Part shown: in pieces, positions 1-8,559 of the stretch | Numbering within the stretch: position 1 is the stretch's first letter | How the letters are laid out: every line of letters begins with the position of its first letter | Assembly: GCA_026398435.1 (NCBI GenBank) | Contig: JAPLSW010000073.1 | Coordinates: 1-36,002 of the forward strand | Reading direction: 5' to 3' | Length of the DNA stretch: 36,002 bases | Source of the DNA: Chlamydiota bacterium | GTDB lineage: Bacteria > Chlamydiota > Chlamydiia > Chlamydiales > Rhabdochlamydiaceae | Translations under genes and position numbers: made by a program | The notes under the pieces: model-generated | Told to the model about the DNA's origin: nothing | Seen by the model: the letters and a program-made list of their open reading frames with translations, nothing else | Database searches by the model: none

Positions 1-979
1 TCTGAATATACTGATTTACCACTCCCTTCTTAGGAGCAAAAAGCAGTAGTAGCAGATACATCACAGCAAACACACAAACAACAAGACCTGATGTGGAAAT
101 AGGTGTCTGATAGACAACCAGGATATGACGGGAAAGAGCTACGGAAAAAATAGAGCCTATAGCTGGGAGTATAAAGCTTAAAAGCAATAAAGGCTTTAAC
201 CTATCGGTTAAAAGTCTTGCCATAAGAGGCGGGCCTACAAAAAAAGTAAGAACGAGTAAAACACCAACAGCCCTAAAGGCGGCAATGCAAGTTCCGGCAG
301 TTAGCACCATGATAAAATAATTTAGCCAGGATACAGGAATACCGATTGAACTTGCAAAAAGAGGATCAAATGTTGCTGTGGTAAATCCCCTAAAGAAAAA
401 GAAAAAAGTCACAAGGTTTAAAAGAGCCACCGATCCTACAAGGGACAGATCATCAATATCCAAAGCATCGATATTTCCCATAATGGCCTCTGTGCCTATG
501 TGAAGATTTTTAGTATAGAGGGTCACTAAAACAACACCTAAAGCAAAAAGAGAAGTAAATACAAGACCAATACTCGCATCTTCTTGAACTTTTGCCACTT
601 GCACAAGAATCTGCGTCAATACTGTTGTCAAAAGCCCGGATAGCAAAGAAGCGATGATTAGCACCTTTAAAGAAAGAAAGGAACTAACCAGTCCCCCTTC
701 TAACGAGAAGGGTTTGAGTATTATAAAGGCAATCACAATGCCGAGAAGGATTGTATGACAAAGGGCGTTTGCCATCATGGTCATTTTTTTAAGAACGAGG
801 AATGCTCCAATGAGCGCTGAAGAAAAACAAAGACCAATTAGAACGAGCATCTGGATTTCATCGGAGGCGAGCTGGCTTAAGGGAAGATTCCCTTGCACTA
901 GCTGCCAAAAGCGATTTAGCATCACACCAAAAAAATTAAAAAAATCACTATCTCTATAAGGGTTAGCAGCGAGTATCAT
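1..979 (-). CDS. ytgD: Metal ABC transporter permease YtgD/TroD (3' end beyond window)
   Basis: ABC-3 family inner-membrane permease, the second permease of the Ytg (Tro/Znu-like) iron/manganese/zinc importer. I translated the minus strand from the ATG at 979-977; it stays open to the window edge for about 326 codons. C. trachomatis YtgD is about 318 residues, so only a short tail is probably missing. An AAGGAG ribosome site lies 5 nt before the ATG, inside the end of the upstream ORF (17-nt overlap), which suggests translational coupling. The protein has many hydrophobic segments. The TNILC-type family features are not exact, but the family-like stretches FRAVGVLLVLTFFVGPPLMA and LLFAPKKG are clear. 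It is the last gene visible in the mrp-ytg operon. Product confidence is high; exact metal is inferred from Chlamydia. Confidence 0.9.
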   Translation of the reverse strand, partial: MILAANPYRDSDFFNFFGVMLNRFWQLVQGNLPLSQLASDEIQMLVLIGLCFSSALIGAFLVLKKMTMMANALCHTILLGIVIAFIILKPFSLEGGLVSSFLSLKVLIIASLLSGLLTTVLTQILVQVAKVQEDASIGLVFTSLFALGVVLVTLYTKNLHIGTEAIMGNIDALDIDDLSLVGSVALLNLVTFFFFFRGFTTATFDPLFASSIGIPVSWLNYFIMVLTAGTCIAAFRAVGVLLVLTFFVGPPLMARLLTDRLKPLLLLSFILPAIGSIFSVALSRHILVVYQTPISTSGLVVCVFAVMYLLLLLFAPKKGVVNQYIQ

Positions 980-1451
980 TAAAACTCCTTCCCTGCGTGT
1001 AATTACGCAAAAATTTCAGTCTGATCCCTTGGATGATCTTTAGAAGAAGATAAAAAAGAAAAGATACAGTAGAAAATAAAAAAAATACCATCAAAGAAAC
1101 GACCTGTAAGGCGACTTTTAGAAATCTTAAAAAGGTTGTAAAAATGCCAAGATTTTTATCTTTCCTATTTTCAAACAATACCGCAAAGATGAAAAAAAGT
1201 AGTTTCGTTAAAAACTGATAAATCAAGTAAGAAAAAATCAGGATTTTAAACGAAAAAGGGTTTAACACAATAAAAGCCACTACGATCGCTAGAGAAATCA
1301 CTTCAAAAATAGCATGACTTTTTAAAAATGTTTTTTTTCGCAGCATGCGAATGCAAATAAAAGCCAGAATTACAACCGTTAGGATTTCACATAATTTCAA
1401 TTCACTAAAAGGGAGGATTCCTTGGGCTACCTGCAAAAGGCGTTGTATCAT
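963..1451 (-). CDS. Truncated YtgD-like permease fragment, 162 aa
   Basis: Hydrophobic protein of 162 residues between ytgC and ytgD. Its first half resembles the start of YtgD: QVAQGILPFSELKLCEI aligns with QLVQGNLPLSQLASDEI, and AIVVAFIVLNPFSF aligns with GIVIAFIILKPFSL. After about residue 85 the similarity fades into extra hydrophobic and basic sequence, so roughly half of an ABC-3 permease is missing. It overlaps the ytgC stop by 4 nt (ATGA) and the ytgD start by 17 nt, so it remains inside the translationally coupled operon and carries the ytgD ribosome site. It could be a decaying tandem duplicate kept for coupling, or a small membrane partner of the transporter. Function is unknown. 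Confidence 0.75.
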   Translation of the reverse strand: MIQRLLQVAQGILPFSELKLCEILTVVILAFICIRMLRKKTFLKSHAIFEVISLAIVVAFIVLNPFSFKILIFSYLIYQFLTKLLFFIFAVLFENRKDKNLGIFTTFLRFLKVALQVVSLMVFFLFSTVSFLFYLLLKIIQGIRLKFLRNYTQGRSFNDTRC

Positions 1452-2770
1452 TTTGGATCTCCCCTGTGAGGAATTGGCTGATCATGGGGATCTTTTAAGG
1501 GATCGTTTAAAAGCTCGGTTAGTTGCTTTTCAAGATCGGGTGTTAATACATGCTCCATCTCTTCGGCGCTTGCATGTACCTTGTCTTTGGCAGCTCCAAG
1601 ATGCACTAGATATAGCTCCCACAGTCTATGGAGACGGACAATCTCACGAGCTTTACTTTTTCCTCTAGTAGATAGGAAGTATCTTTTATTGATGAAATCG
1701 AGCCATCCTTTAGAAGCTAGCTTACGCACTCTTAAAAAAGCAATAATGCTAGAGAGGTTTTGCATGGAGGACACTTCTTTAAGGGTTACTCCCCTACTTT
1801 CATCTTTCCATAAGGCTTTTAAAATATTTTCCAGCTGGCAATTGCGCCTAAATTTTATAACCCTCAGCATTCTGGTGATTAACCCTTTTTGCGGAGCAAA
1901 AAGGAGGGCTAAAAGACAAATAAAGGAGGCTACAAGTAAAATCATCGGTCCCGTTGGAAGGGAAAGTTTTTCCGCATGTAGGTAATACGGAATCATAACA
2001 GAAAAATAATTCCCTAAAAACCCACTTAAAGCTCCAATAATACCGGAGATAAGAAAGGTGAATTTTAGACTTTGGGTAAGCTGCCTTGCAGCAAGAGCGG
2101 GCGCTATGAGCATACCTGCCATCATAACAATCCCAACACTTCGTATGCCGATAACGATCGCAAGTACTGTCAGGAGAAGTATTACTATTTCTACTAACCT
2201 AAAATTTATTCCAATGCTTTGTCCAAAGGCTTTATCAAAGATAAGCATTTGGATTTCTCGGTACAGTAAAACAACAACCGAAATGGTAACAAAAAGAAGG
2301 GCTGCATAAATGACGATATGTATGTCTTGCATGGTAGCTGTCTGACCATACAGAAAGCCTTGCACCTGTTTATACCAGAGGGCATGTGTCGTCTGTATCC
2401 GGCTAGCTATGAGCACTCCTAACCCAAAAAAAGAAGATAACACAAAGCACAGAGCCGCATCATCTTTTACAGAAAATCGTTTCTGCAAAAGATCTATAAG
2501 AAGCATTCCAAGCAGTGATGAAATAAATGCACAAAAAAGAACGGCGATAGCAAACCCGTCACTTGACGGAGAAAAAAAAGAAGCCAGAAGAGTGACCCCA
2601 AGAGCAATACCTGGGTACGATGCATGGGAAAGTGATTCTCCAAGAAGAGATCTTTTTCGAATAACGACGATGACACCAGCTAAAGATGATGAAAGGCACA
2701 TAAAAATGCTGCCAAGAGTTGGAGCTCGAAGTACAGGATCGGTAAAAAAGTCGACCAAGGAATAGTTCAT
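1448..2770 (-). CDS. ytgC: YtgC permease fused to DtxR-like repressor YtgR
   Basis: 440 residues in two parts. Residues 1 to about 290 form an ABC-3 permease with many membrane segments (ESLSHASYPGIALG and GIRSVGIVMMAGMLIAPALA are typical). Residues from about 305 form a DtxR/IdeR-type repressor module: a winged-helix region followed by RLHRLWELYL and the metal-binding dimerisation stretch VHASAEEMEHVLTPDLEKQL, ending in the DPHDQPIP motif. In C. trachomatis the same fusion (CT069) is cleaved to release YtgR, an iron-dependent repressor of this operon; that cleavage is established there and inferred here. The start overlaps the ytgB stop by 4 nt. Length agrees with the Chlamydia fusion of about 450 aa. 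Confidence 0.93.
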   Translation of the reverse strand: MNYSLVDFFTDPVLRAPTLGSIFMCLSSSLAGVIVVIRKRSLLGESLSHASYPGIALGVTLLASFFSPSSDGFAIAVLFCAFISSLLGMLLIDLLQKRFSVKDDAALCFVLSSFFGLGVLIASRIQTTHALWYKQVQGFLYGQTATMQDIHIVIYAALLFVTISVVVLLYREIQMLIFDKAFGQSIGINFRLVEIVILLLTVLAIVIGIRSVGIVMMAGMLIAPALAARQLTQSLKFTFLISGIIGALSGFLGNYFSVMIPYYLHAEKLSLPTGPMILLVASFICLLALLFAPQKGLITRMLRVIKFRRNCQLENILKALWKDESRGVTLKEVSSMQNLSSIIAFLRVRKLASKGWLDFINKRYFLSTRGKSKAREIVRLHRLWELYLVHLGAAKDKVHASAEEMEHVLTPDLEKQLTELLNDPLKDPHDQPIPHRGDPK

Positions 2771-3540
2771 TTAAGACCTGAAGACCTACGAAGAGAAAGC
2801 CTTACAGCTTCATCGAGAACAAAACTCCCCTTACCATAGGCCTCATTTAGGGCCTTATCAGTACATACCTCACCGACGGGCCCGCAGGCTACCAGGGAAG
2901 TATTGAGCATGATCACCCAATCAAAATAGGATTTTACCGTATTAAGGTCGTGATGCACGATAAAAAGGGTTTTACCCTTTGCCTTAAGCTGCCTTAGAAG
3001 TTGCATGATCGACTGCTCTGTTGAAATATCAACACCTGCAAAAGGTTCATCCATGAAATAAATATCAGCGTCTTGCAGAAGAGCTCTTGCAATAAAAATC
3101 CTCTGCTGCTGACCACCTGAGAGCTGACTTATTTGCCGATTGGCAAAAGAGGTCATGCCTACAAGCTCAAGAGCATCCAGAGCCTGTTTTTTTTCTTTTG
3201 CCGATATCCAAGAAAACAGCCCGAGCCTTGCATATAGACCCATCATAACCACTTCTATGGCCGTAATGGGAAAATCCCAGTCGATTGATGATCTCTGAGG
3301 AACATACGCAATCTTTTTGCGAGCTTTTTTAAAGGGAAGGCCAAAAAACTCTACTTTGCCAGATAGGGGATCTATCATTTGCAAAATAGCTTTTAGAAGG
3401 GTACTTTTTCCGGCCCCATTGGGCCCTATAACCCCGACTATATTTCCGGCAGGAATAGAAAAATTAATATCCCAAAGGACGGGGACTTTATCGTAATTTA
3501 CCGTTAGTTGCTTAACAGACAGAGCTGGCACTTCACTCAT
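2767..3540 (-). CDS. ytgB: Metal ABC transporter ATP-binding protein YtgB/TroB
   Basis: 257-residue cytoplasmic ATPase that powers metal import with YtgC/YtgD. Walker A GPNGAGKST is at residues 39-47, the ABC signature LSGGQQQR at 140-147, Walker B with catalytic Glu IYFMDEP around 160-166, and an H-loop VHHD near 195. It overlaps ytgA by 8 nt upstream and ytgC by 4 nt downstream, so it lies within one operon. All motifs needed for hydrolysis are present and the length is normal. Confidence 0.95.
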   Translation of the reverse strand: MSEVPALSVKQLTVNYDKVPVLWDINFSIPAGNIVGVIGPNGAGKSTLLKAILQMIDPLSGKVEFFGLPFKKARKKIAYVPQRSSIDWDFPITAIEVVMMGLYARLGLFSWISAKEKKQALDALELVGMTSFANRQISQLSGGQQQRIFIARALLQDADIYFMDEPFAGVDISTEQSIMQLLRQLKAKGKTLFIVHHDLNTVKSYFDWVIMLNTSLVACGPVGEVCTDKALNEAYGKGSFVLDEAVRLSLRRSSGLK

Positions 3541-4516
3541 AATTCCATTCTTTTAAAAGGCTTTGCGCATTTTTTTCGATCATTTCTAAATAAGAAGAAA
3601 CTGGGTCATCATAAGATCCCATTGCATCGCCATATAAAACACGCTGAGAGAAGTGTACCTCATGTTTCTTTTCTCTGCTTGCAGAAATAATTTTTTTCAA
3701 AGAATCTTGACTCACATTAGATTCTGCAAAGACCACATCTATGTCATGAGCTAGTAAATGGTCCATTATAGACTGTATATCTCGTGCGCTTAGCTGCCCA
3801 TCGGGAGCAAGCCCCTCGGGGGCTTTAAAGCGTTTCTTCCAGTTTCCATTTTCTCTTTCTTCAGGCGTTGCTAAATAACTTCTAGCAAAATATCCGAAGG
3901 CATCGTGGCTTGTCACAAGAAACCGTTTTTCTTCAGGCACCGACTGGATGAGGTTATAAATCTTTTCATGAACAGAAAGCATTTCTAAACGGAGGATTCT
4001 GGCATTTTCTACATAATACTCTTTCCCTTCTGGATCAACTGTAGCTAAAGAATTAACAATAGGATCAATTACATAGATCCAAGAGGAAATATCCATCCAA
4101 AGATGAGGATCAGGAGTATTTTCCGTTTTTAAAATAAGTTCCGGATGCTTTTCGAGTACATCATTGCCAAGCGCTGTAGCATGAGGGTGCTTTTGTAACT
4201 TATAGCAAAGGCTCGCGCCATGCTCTAAATTAAGCCCGTTATAAAAAAGAACATCAGCGGTGGCAATTTTCTCATCGTCCCCTTTCACGAGCTCATAGCT
4301 ATGAGGATCGATCTCTCCAGAAATAAGGGAAATATGATCTATTCGATCTCCACCGATTCTTCCGACTACATCATCGATCATAGCGATGGTAGAGAGAACT
4401 TTTATTTTTTGGTTCTCCTCGTAATAGCCACTCCCCTTTCTAGGGGCTTTTGAACAGCCACAAGCGACAGAAAATAGCAGGAGGACAACAAAAAATCTCT
4501 TTAGAATCCGAAACAT
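3533..4516 (-). CDS. ytgA: Metal-binding periplasmic (lipo)protein YtgA/TroA
   Basis: 327-residue cluster A-I (ZnuA/TroA family) solute-binding protein that delivers Fe/Mn/Zn to YtgBCD. The N-terminus is a signal peptide with a lipobox-like end (LFSVAC, Cys19; a second Cys at 21), suggesting a lipid anchor. Candidate metal ligands are His72 in GEIDPHSYE, the His in PDPHLWMD, the His in TSHDAFGY and the acidic residue in FAESNVSQD, in family order. The DUF971 gene lies 12 nt upstream and ytgB overlaps it by 8 nt. It corresponds to CT067 in C. trachomatis. Confidence 0.93.
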   Translation of the reverse strand: MFRILKRFFVVLLLFSVACGCSKAPRKGSGYYEENQKIKVLSTIAMIDDVVGRIGGDRIDHISLISGEIDPHSYELVKGDDEKIATADVLFYNGLNLEHGASLCYKLQKHPHATALGNDVLEKHPELILKTENTPDPHLWMDISSWIYVIDPIVNSLATVDPEGKEYYVENARILRLEMLSVHEKIYNLIQSVPEEKRFLVTSHDAFGYFARSYLATPEERENGNWKKRFKAPEGLAPDGQLSARDIQSIMDHLLAHDIDVVFAESNVSQDSLKKIISASREKKHEVHFSQRVLYGDAMGSYDDPVSSYLEMIEKNAQSLLKEWNYE

Positions 4517-4528
4517 AGTTTTTCCTTA

Positions 4529-4831
4529 TTACGAAGCTAAGGCTTTAAGCCAGCTATAGGGATAGATACCCCTAGAGCAGCCTGAAGAAAATTCCACCTT
4601 CAAGGCATACCTGCCGACACTAAAAATACGCCTGGCTGTTAACTCATTAGAAATAAGGGAAGGATCTATTAGCCTCTCTCCCGTTTTTTCATCTACACAG
4701 CGAGCGCAGTTACAATTTTTTTGCAAATCACTTAATTGATAATTAGCAATTTCACCATCGATCCACTCTATGGTAAATACAGAGTTATTCTTCTGGTAAA
4801 TTTTTTTTACAAAATTTCTTTCAATAAACAT
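4529..4831 (-). CDS. DUF971 domain protein (GBBH-like N-terminal domain)
   Basis: 100 residues, matching the small DUF971 fold: an EWIDGEIANYQLSDLQ beta region, then the Cys-rich CNCARCVDEKTGERLIDP and a C-terminal VEFSSGCSRGIYPYSWL. This domain also begins gamma-butyrobetaine hydroxylases and is often found beside or fused to Mrp/ApbC ATPases, where a role in iron-sulfur assembly is suspected but not settled. Here it overlaps mrp by 11 nt and leads into ytgA. The Cys-x-Cys-x2-Cys cluster could bind metal; that is inference. Confidence 0.85.
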   Translation of the reverse strand: MFIERNFVKKIYQKNNSVFTIEWIDGEIANYQLSDLQKNCNCARCVDEKTGERLIDPSLISNELTARRIFSVGRYALKVEFSSGCSRGIYPYSWLKALAS

Positions 4832-5693
4832 ACTCTTTAGATTCCCAGATCAGTTCAAAGTCTTTAAGGCAATCACCTTCTAAAGACTCAAGAGCATATA
4901 AATGATCTGTCAAATGTCCAGAGATATTTTCGTAGCTAAGGGCTATCGGAGAGAGAATGGGTCCTTCAAAAAGAGAAATCCCCGCATCTGCGTACTCGGA
5001 AATTTGCGCATCAAGGGGAATTTCCCCCATAAAAGGGAGCCCAAATTCACGAGCAAGCTTTTCTCCCCCCCCTTTTCCTAGAGGATAATAAATGATTTTG
5101 GAAATGGGCTCAATAAAATGGCTCATATTCTCAACAACCCCAATTATGGGAACATTCATCTGATTAAACATCTGCACAGCTTTCCTTACATCAGAAAGAG
5201 CTACCGCTTGCGGGGTTGTAACAATAACAGCTCCAGATAAGGTAATATTTTGCATAATGGTTAGCTGAATATCTCCGGTACCAGGAGGCATATCAATTAT
5301 AAGGTAATCAAGTTCACCCCACTCGACTTGGAAAAGAAACTGCATAATCATACTATTAGCAATAGGGGCCCTTACGGCCATCGGATCTTGGTGAGGTCTT
5401 ATGTAAGAAATAGACATCGCTTTAATTCCCTTACTAATAAAGGGCATTAACTTATCTGGATTTTCTGGTGAATTAGCAATATTTGTTTCTGCGGGAAGCA
5501 TTTTAGATAAAGAGGGGCCATAGATATCAGCATCAAGAATTCCAACACTATATCCTTTTCTTTTTAGAGCTAAAGCAAGGTTTACCGAAAGGGTGGATTT
5601 TCCAACCCCTCCCTTACCCGCTGCTACAGCAATAACATACCGAATATTTTTTAATTGAAATGGAACGTCTTTCTCTTGAACCCAGTTACTCAT
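4821..5693 (-). CDS. mrp: Mrp/ApbC/NBP35-family P-loop ATPase
   Basis: Iron-sulfur carrier ATPase of the Mrp/NBP35 family, with the deviant Walker A GKGGVGKST close to the N-terminus and the DADIYGPS and IDMPPGTGD motifs. There is no N-terminal MIP18/DUF59 domain. The Cys-x2-Cys usually found after VENMS is replaced by VENMSHFIEPISK, so the usual bridging cysteines are absent. I prefer the ATG at 5693 (290 aa). The upstream ATG at 5720 would start only about 2 nt from the transcription start predicted by the promoter at 5729-5757, while 5693 has AGGT 8 nt upstream. It is the first gene of the mrp-DUF971-ytg operon. Confidence 0.88.
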   Translation of the reverse strand: MSNWVQEKDVPFQLKNIRYVIAVAAGKGGVGKSTLSVNLALALKRKGYSVGILDADIYGPSLSKMLPAETNIANSPENPDKLMPFISKGIKAMSISYIRPHQDPMAVRAPIANSMIMQFLFQVEWGELDYLIIDMPPGTGDIQLTIMQNITLSGAVIVTTPQAVALSDVRKAVQMFNQMNVPIIGVVENMSHFIEPISKIIYYPLGKGGGEKLAREFGLPFMGEIPLDAQISEYADAGISLFEGPILSPIALSYENISGHLTDHLYALESLEGDCLKDFELIWESKEYVY

Positions 5694-5728
5694 AAAAATA
5701 CCTATAATATTTTTGTTCATTCGCGTTA

Positions 5729-5757
5729 ATTCTATCTGATTTTAAATATGATATCAA
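5729..5757 (-). promoter_or_regulatory. Candidate sigma-70-type promoter of the mrp-ytg operon
   Basis: Reading the minus strand: TTGATA (5757-5752), a 17-nt spacer, then TAGAAT (5734-5729). Both boxes match 5 of 6 consensus bases. The predicted start near 5722 gives a leader of about 28 nt to the mrp ATG at 5693. A YtgR operator may lie here, but I could not identify one. Confidence 0.55.
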
Positions 5758-6043
5758 AAGCAATCTACCTTTCTTAGAGAGAAAATTTCGATTATAGAGA
5801 TTTAAATTATCGTAAAATCACTTATTTGTTGCGAAAAACACAAAATCATAATAATATTACCACTAATTGATAGAAAGCAGTGAATTCCATATCAAGAAAC
5901 AGTAAAATAACCTGTTATTTGAAAATTCACTTTTGTAAATAAATAGCTTACCTGTTAAGAATGAGCTCTAAGAGTTAATGACATGATCATTAACATTAAA
6001 ACTTAGAAATTCAATAACAGATCTCGACTTCAATAAATTTTAC
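5758..6043. other. AT-rich intergenic stretch
   Basis: Part of the 425-nt gap between the divergent mrp and 6119 genes, outside the two promoter candidates. It is very AT-rich. I see no ORF with a ribosome site, no tRNA-like fold and no convincing repeat. It may contain regulatory sites for either flank. Confidence 0.4.
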
Positions 6044-6072
6044 TTGAAATCGAAAAAACAAATAATTATAGT
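6044..6072 (+). promoter_or_regulatory. Candidate promoter of the 6119-6655 gene
   Basis: TTGAAA (6044-6049), a 17-nt spacer, then TATAGT (6067-6072), each 5 of 6 to consensus. The predicted start near 6079 gives a leader of about 40 nt. The -35 box coincides with a possible TTG start codon of a longer reading frame, which argues against that longer start. Confidence 0.55.
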
Positions 6073-6118
6073 TGTTTATTTACGACTTAACACAATATAC
6101 AGCAACCAAGGAAAAGCA

Positions 6119-6655
6119 ATGAATCCAAACCGCGATGAAGTAGTCTCAACAAAGACGAAAACATATAGGGAAGTAGAGGATGTAATTACTAAAGCCATTA
6201 AAAAAGTAAATGGCCGAAAAGAAAACGATCTTTGCAAATATATCCCCCTGACTACCGGTGGATACATGCACCACTTTACTCTTAAAAAAATGAAGAATCG
6301 TCAACCGGCTGAACTTGGCACGTTAATTGAAAAATTTATTATCAACTCTGACAGGCCGTCTATTGTAGCTCCCAAGCAAAGAGCTGCTAGAGGATCCAGG
6401 AAAAAAAGAGATCAGTATACATTCTCACGCATGCAACTCGAAAGAATGCTCAATATCGCCCGCCTTGCCGGAGATAAAGAAATGATTTCTATACTCGCCC
6501 CTAAAAAATCTCTTGCCACTTGCAAAAGAGAACTCATTTCTTCTATCCGTCAGGGGAAAGTAGAGCAAGAGCTATGGAATGCCTACGTAGAAGCTACAAA
6601 CGCTCTACAAACGCAGATGGAACATATCCAACAATCAGCTTTATTTCGCAGCTAA
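6119..6655 (+). CDS. Conserved small basic protein, function unknown
   Basis: 178 residues (start chosen at the ATG with AAGGA 6 nt upstream, behind the promoter at 6044-6072). Rich in Lys/Arg with no signal peptide or membrane segment; predicted mostly helical. The region GSRKKRDQYTFSRMQLERML and the later SLATCKRELISSIRQGK could suit nucleic-acid or protein binding, but I recognise no family. It stands alone, with its own promoter and terminator, upstream of npt1. In C. trachomatis the gene at this position between ytgA and npt1 is CT066; whether this is its orthologue was not tested. Confidence 0.75.
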   Translation: MNPNRDEVVSTKTKTYREVEDVITKAIKKVNGRKENDLCKYIPLTTGGYMHHFTLKKMKNRQPAELGTLIEKFIINSDRPSIVAPKQRAARGSRKKRDQYTFSRMQLERMLNIARLAGDKEMISILAPKKSLATCKRELISSIRQGKVEQELWNAYVEATNALQTQMEHIQQSALFRS

Positions 6656-6676
6656 GAAAATTTCCTAGTTTCTTTT

Positions 6677-6720
6677 GGCCGCCTGTGAATTTGTAATATT
6701 CCAGGCGGCCTTTCTATTTT
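6677..6720 (+). terminator. Rho-independent terminator
   Basis: GGCCGCCTG (6677-6685) pairs perfectly with CAGGCGGCC (6702-6710) across a 16-nt loop and is followed by TTTCTATTTT. It ends the 6119-6655 gene and isolates npt1 from it. Confidence 0.85.
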
Positions 6721-6849
6721 AACCATAAATTAATTGAAATAATTAGAAAATAACCAAAAAGCAATGAATTGAAATTAAAGTTACCTACCTCCAATTTCAA
6801 GAAATAAGATTGCAAATAGATTAATCGTCTCTCGAAGTTGATTTTGGTC
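6721..6849. other. AT-rich intergenic stretch before npt1
   Basis: Part of the 332-nt gap between the 6119 gene and npt1. After the terminator it is AT-rich with no ORF, tRNA or clear repeat visible. The npt1 promoter candidate follows at 6850-6877. Confidence 0.35.
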
Positions 6850-6877
6850 TTGAATTTAAATAAAAATCAATTACAAT
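6850..6877 (+). promoter_or_regulatory. Candidate npt1 promoter
   Basis: TTGAAT (6850-6855), a 16-nt spacer, TACAAT (6872-6877; 5 of 6). The predicted start near 6884 leaves a leader of about 100 nt that contains a GC-rich patch (CGCGCCGGCAATGCGCCG near 6932-6949), unusual in this AT-rich gap. Confidence 0.35.
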
Positions 6878-6987
6878 GTTAATGTTTTGGCAATGGAGTT
6901 ATCTCGGCCAATCTAGTTTTTTTATTTAATCGCGCCGGCAATGCGCCGTCGCACTGTTTACTGTAACTTGTCTAAAGGATATTAAAC

Positions 6988-8559
6988 ATGTCACAACCAG
7001 CAAAAGCCGAATTCGGCAGATGGCGTTCCTTTTTTTGGCCCGTCCATAATTTTGAGCTCAAAAAGCTCCTTCCAATGTTTTTCTTATTTTTCTTTATTAA
7101 TTTTAACTACACGATCCTTCGGGATACAAAAGATGCCCTTATCGTTACAGCCCCGGGTTCCGGCGCTGAAGCGATCCCCTTCCTAAAAGTATGGGGCGTG
7201 CTTCCTTTTGCGATCCTATTTATGATCGGTTATGCAAAACTTAGTAACGTTCTTAGCAAAACAAAGCTCTTCTATGTAACAATTTCAGCATTTATCGCGT
7301 TCTTCGCTCTATTTGCTCTTGTTCTATATCCTTGCAAAGATATTCTCCACCCAACAGTGGCGGCAGATCAGCTTCTGGCATTCCTTCCTAAAGGACTTAG
7401 TGGTTTTGTAGCGCTTTTCCGTAACTGGACATACGCTCTTTTCTACATTATGTCTGAACTTTGGGGAAGCGTTGCAATCTCCCTTCTATTCTGGGGATTT
7501 GCAAATGACATCACACGTGTATCAGAATCAAAAAGATTCTATGCAATGTTCGGTCTAGGAGCAAACGTAGCTATGCTATTTTCCGGTCCTGCTATCATCT
7601 ATTTCTCTGATATCAGAAGCAAACTTCCAGCTGGCGTTGATGCTTGGGGAGTTTCCCTAAACTACATGCTTAGCATGGTAGTAATCTCTGGCTTTATCGT
7701 CATGGGTATCTACTGGTGGATTAATAAAAATGTACTTTCTGATGCTCGTTTCTACGAAGCTAAAGAAGTTAAGACACCAAAGAAAGAGAAGCAAAAAATG
7801 TCTCTCAAAGAAAGTTTTGGTTACCTTGCACGTTCCAAATACATCGGTTGCCTGGCAATCCTTGTTATCGGTTACGGTATAGCAATTAACCTCGTAGAAG
7901 TGACCTGGAAAGGGCAGCTGAAGCTTCAGTACCCAAATCCTAACGAGTATAGCGCATTTATGGGCTACTTCTCTACAATCACAGGTACTGTCACTATTCT
8001 TATGATGCTATTTGTTGGCGGTAACGTCCTTCGCAAATTCGGCTGGACAACAGCGGCTCTTATCACACCGGTAGTACTACTAGTAACTGGTGCAGGATTC
8101 TTTGCCTTTGTTATCTTCAGAGACTCCCTAACTGCAGTTATTGCAATACTCGGAACTACTCCTCTTATGCTCGCTGTTATCTTCGGTACAGCGCAGAATA
8201 TCATGAGTAAGTCTGCTAAGTATTCTCTGTTCGATCCTACCAAAGAAATGGCTTACATCCCTCTTGACCAAGAATCTAAGGTTAAAGGAAAAGCGGCCAT
8301 TGACGTAGTAGGTGCAAGACTTGGTAAGTCAGGCGGATCTTTAGTTCAACAAGGTTTAATAGTAGCATGTGGATCACTTGGCGCTATTACTCCTTATGTG
8401 GCTGGAATCCTCTTCCTTATCATCTTCGCATGGATTGGCGCTTCCAAGTCTCTTGGTAAGCAGTTTGCCGACCTCAGCGCAGAGAAAGGCCAGAAAGCCC
8501 CAGTTGCAGCAGAAACTGCTGAACCTGAAGCTCTCAAGCCTCAAGGTGCAACAACCTAA
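6988..8559 (+). CDS. npt1: ATP/ADP translocase (nucleotide transport protein, NTT family)
   Basis: 523-residue inner-membrane carrier that exchanges bacterial ADP for host ATP, the energy-parasitism protein of chlamydiae, rickettsiae and plastids. The family start is clear: FWPVHNFELKKLLPMFFLFF, then NYTILRDTKDALIVTAPGSG containing the conserved charged residues. About 12 membrane segments run to residue 500, followed by a polar, Ala/Glu-rich tail. AAAGGA lies 8-9 nt before the ATG. Synteny (ytg to lepA) fits CT065. The exact nucleotide specificity among NTT isoforms cannot be read from sequence. Confidence 0.96.
   Translation: MSQPAKAEFGRWRSFFWPVHNFELKKLLPMFFLFFFINFNYTILRDTKDALIVTAPGSGAEAIPFLKVWGVLPFAILFMIGYAKLSNVLSKTKLFYVTISAFIAFFALFALVLYPCKDILHPTVAADQLLAFLPKGLSGFVALFRNWTYALFYIMSELWGSVAISLLFWGFANDITRVSESKRFYAMFGLGANVAMLFSGPAIIYFSDIRSKLPAGVDAWGVSLNYMLSMVVISGFIVMGIYWWINKNVLSDARFYEAKEVKTPKKEKQKMSLKESFGYLARSKYIGCLAILVIGYGIAINLVEVTWKGQLKLQYPNPNEYSAFMGYFSTITGTVTILMMLFVGGNVLRKFGWTTAALITPVVLLVTGAGFFAFVIFRDSLTAVIAILGTTPLMLAVIFGTAQNIMSKSAKYSLFDPTKEMAYIPLDQESKVKGKAAIDVVGARLGKSGGSLVQQGLIVACGSLGAITPYVAGILFLIIFAWIGASKSLGKQFADLSAEKGQKAPVAAETAEPEALKPQGATT

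Noticed and set aside
1345..2765. Several plus-strand frames of 83-134 codons opposite ytgC
   Set aside because: They are antisense shadows of the clear permease-repressor gene with no ribosome sites or family features.
6044..6118. 25-codon N-terminal extension of the 6119 gene from a TTG
   Set aside because: The TTG is part of a good -35 box and the true ATG at 6119 has its own AAGGA site.
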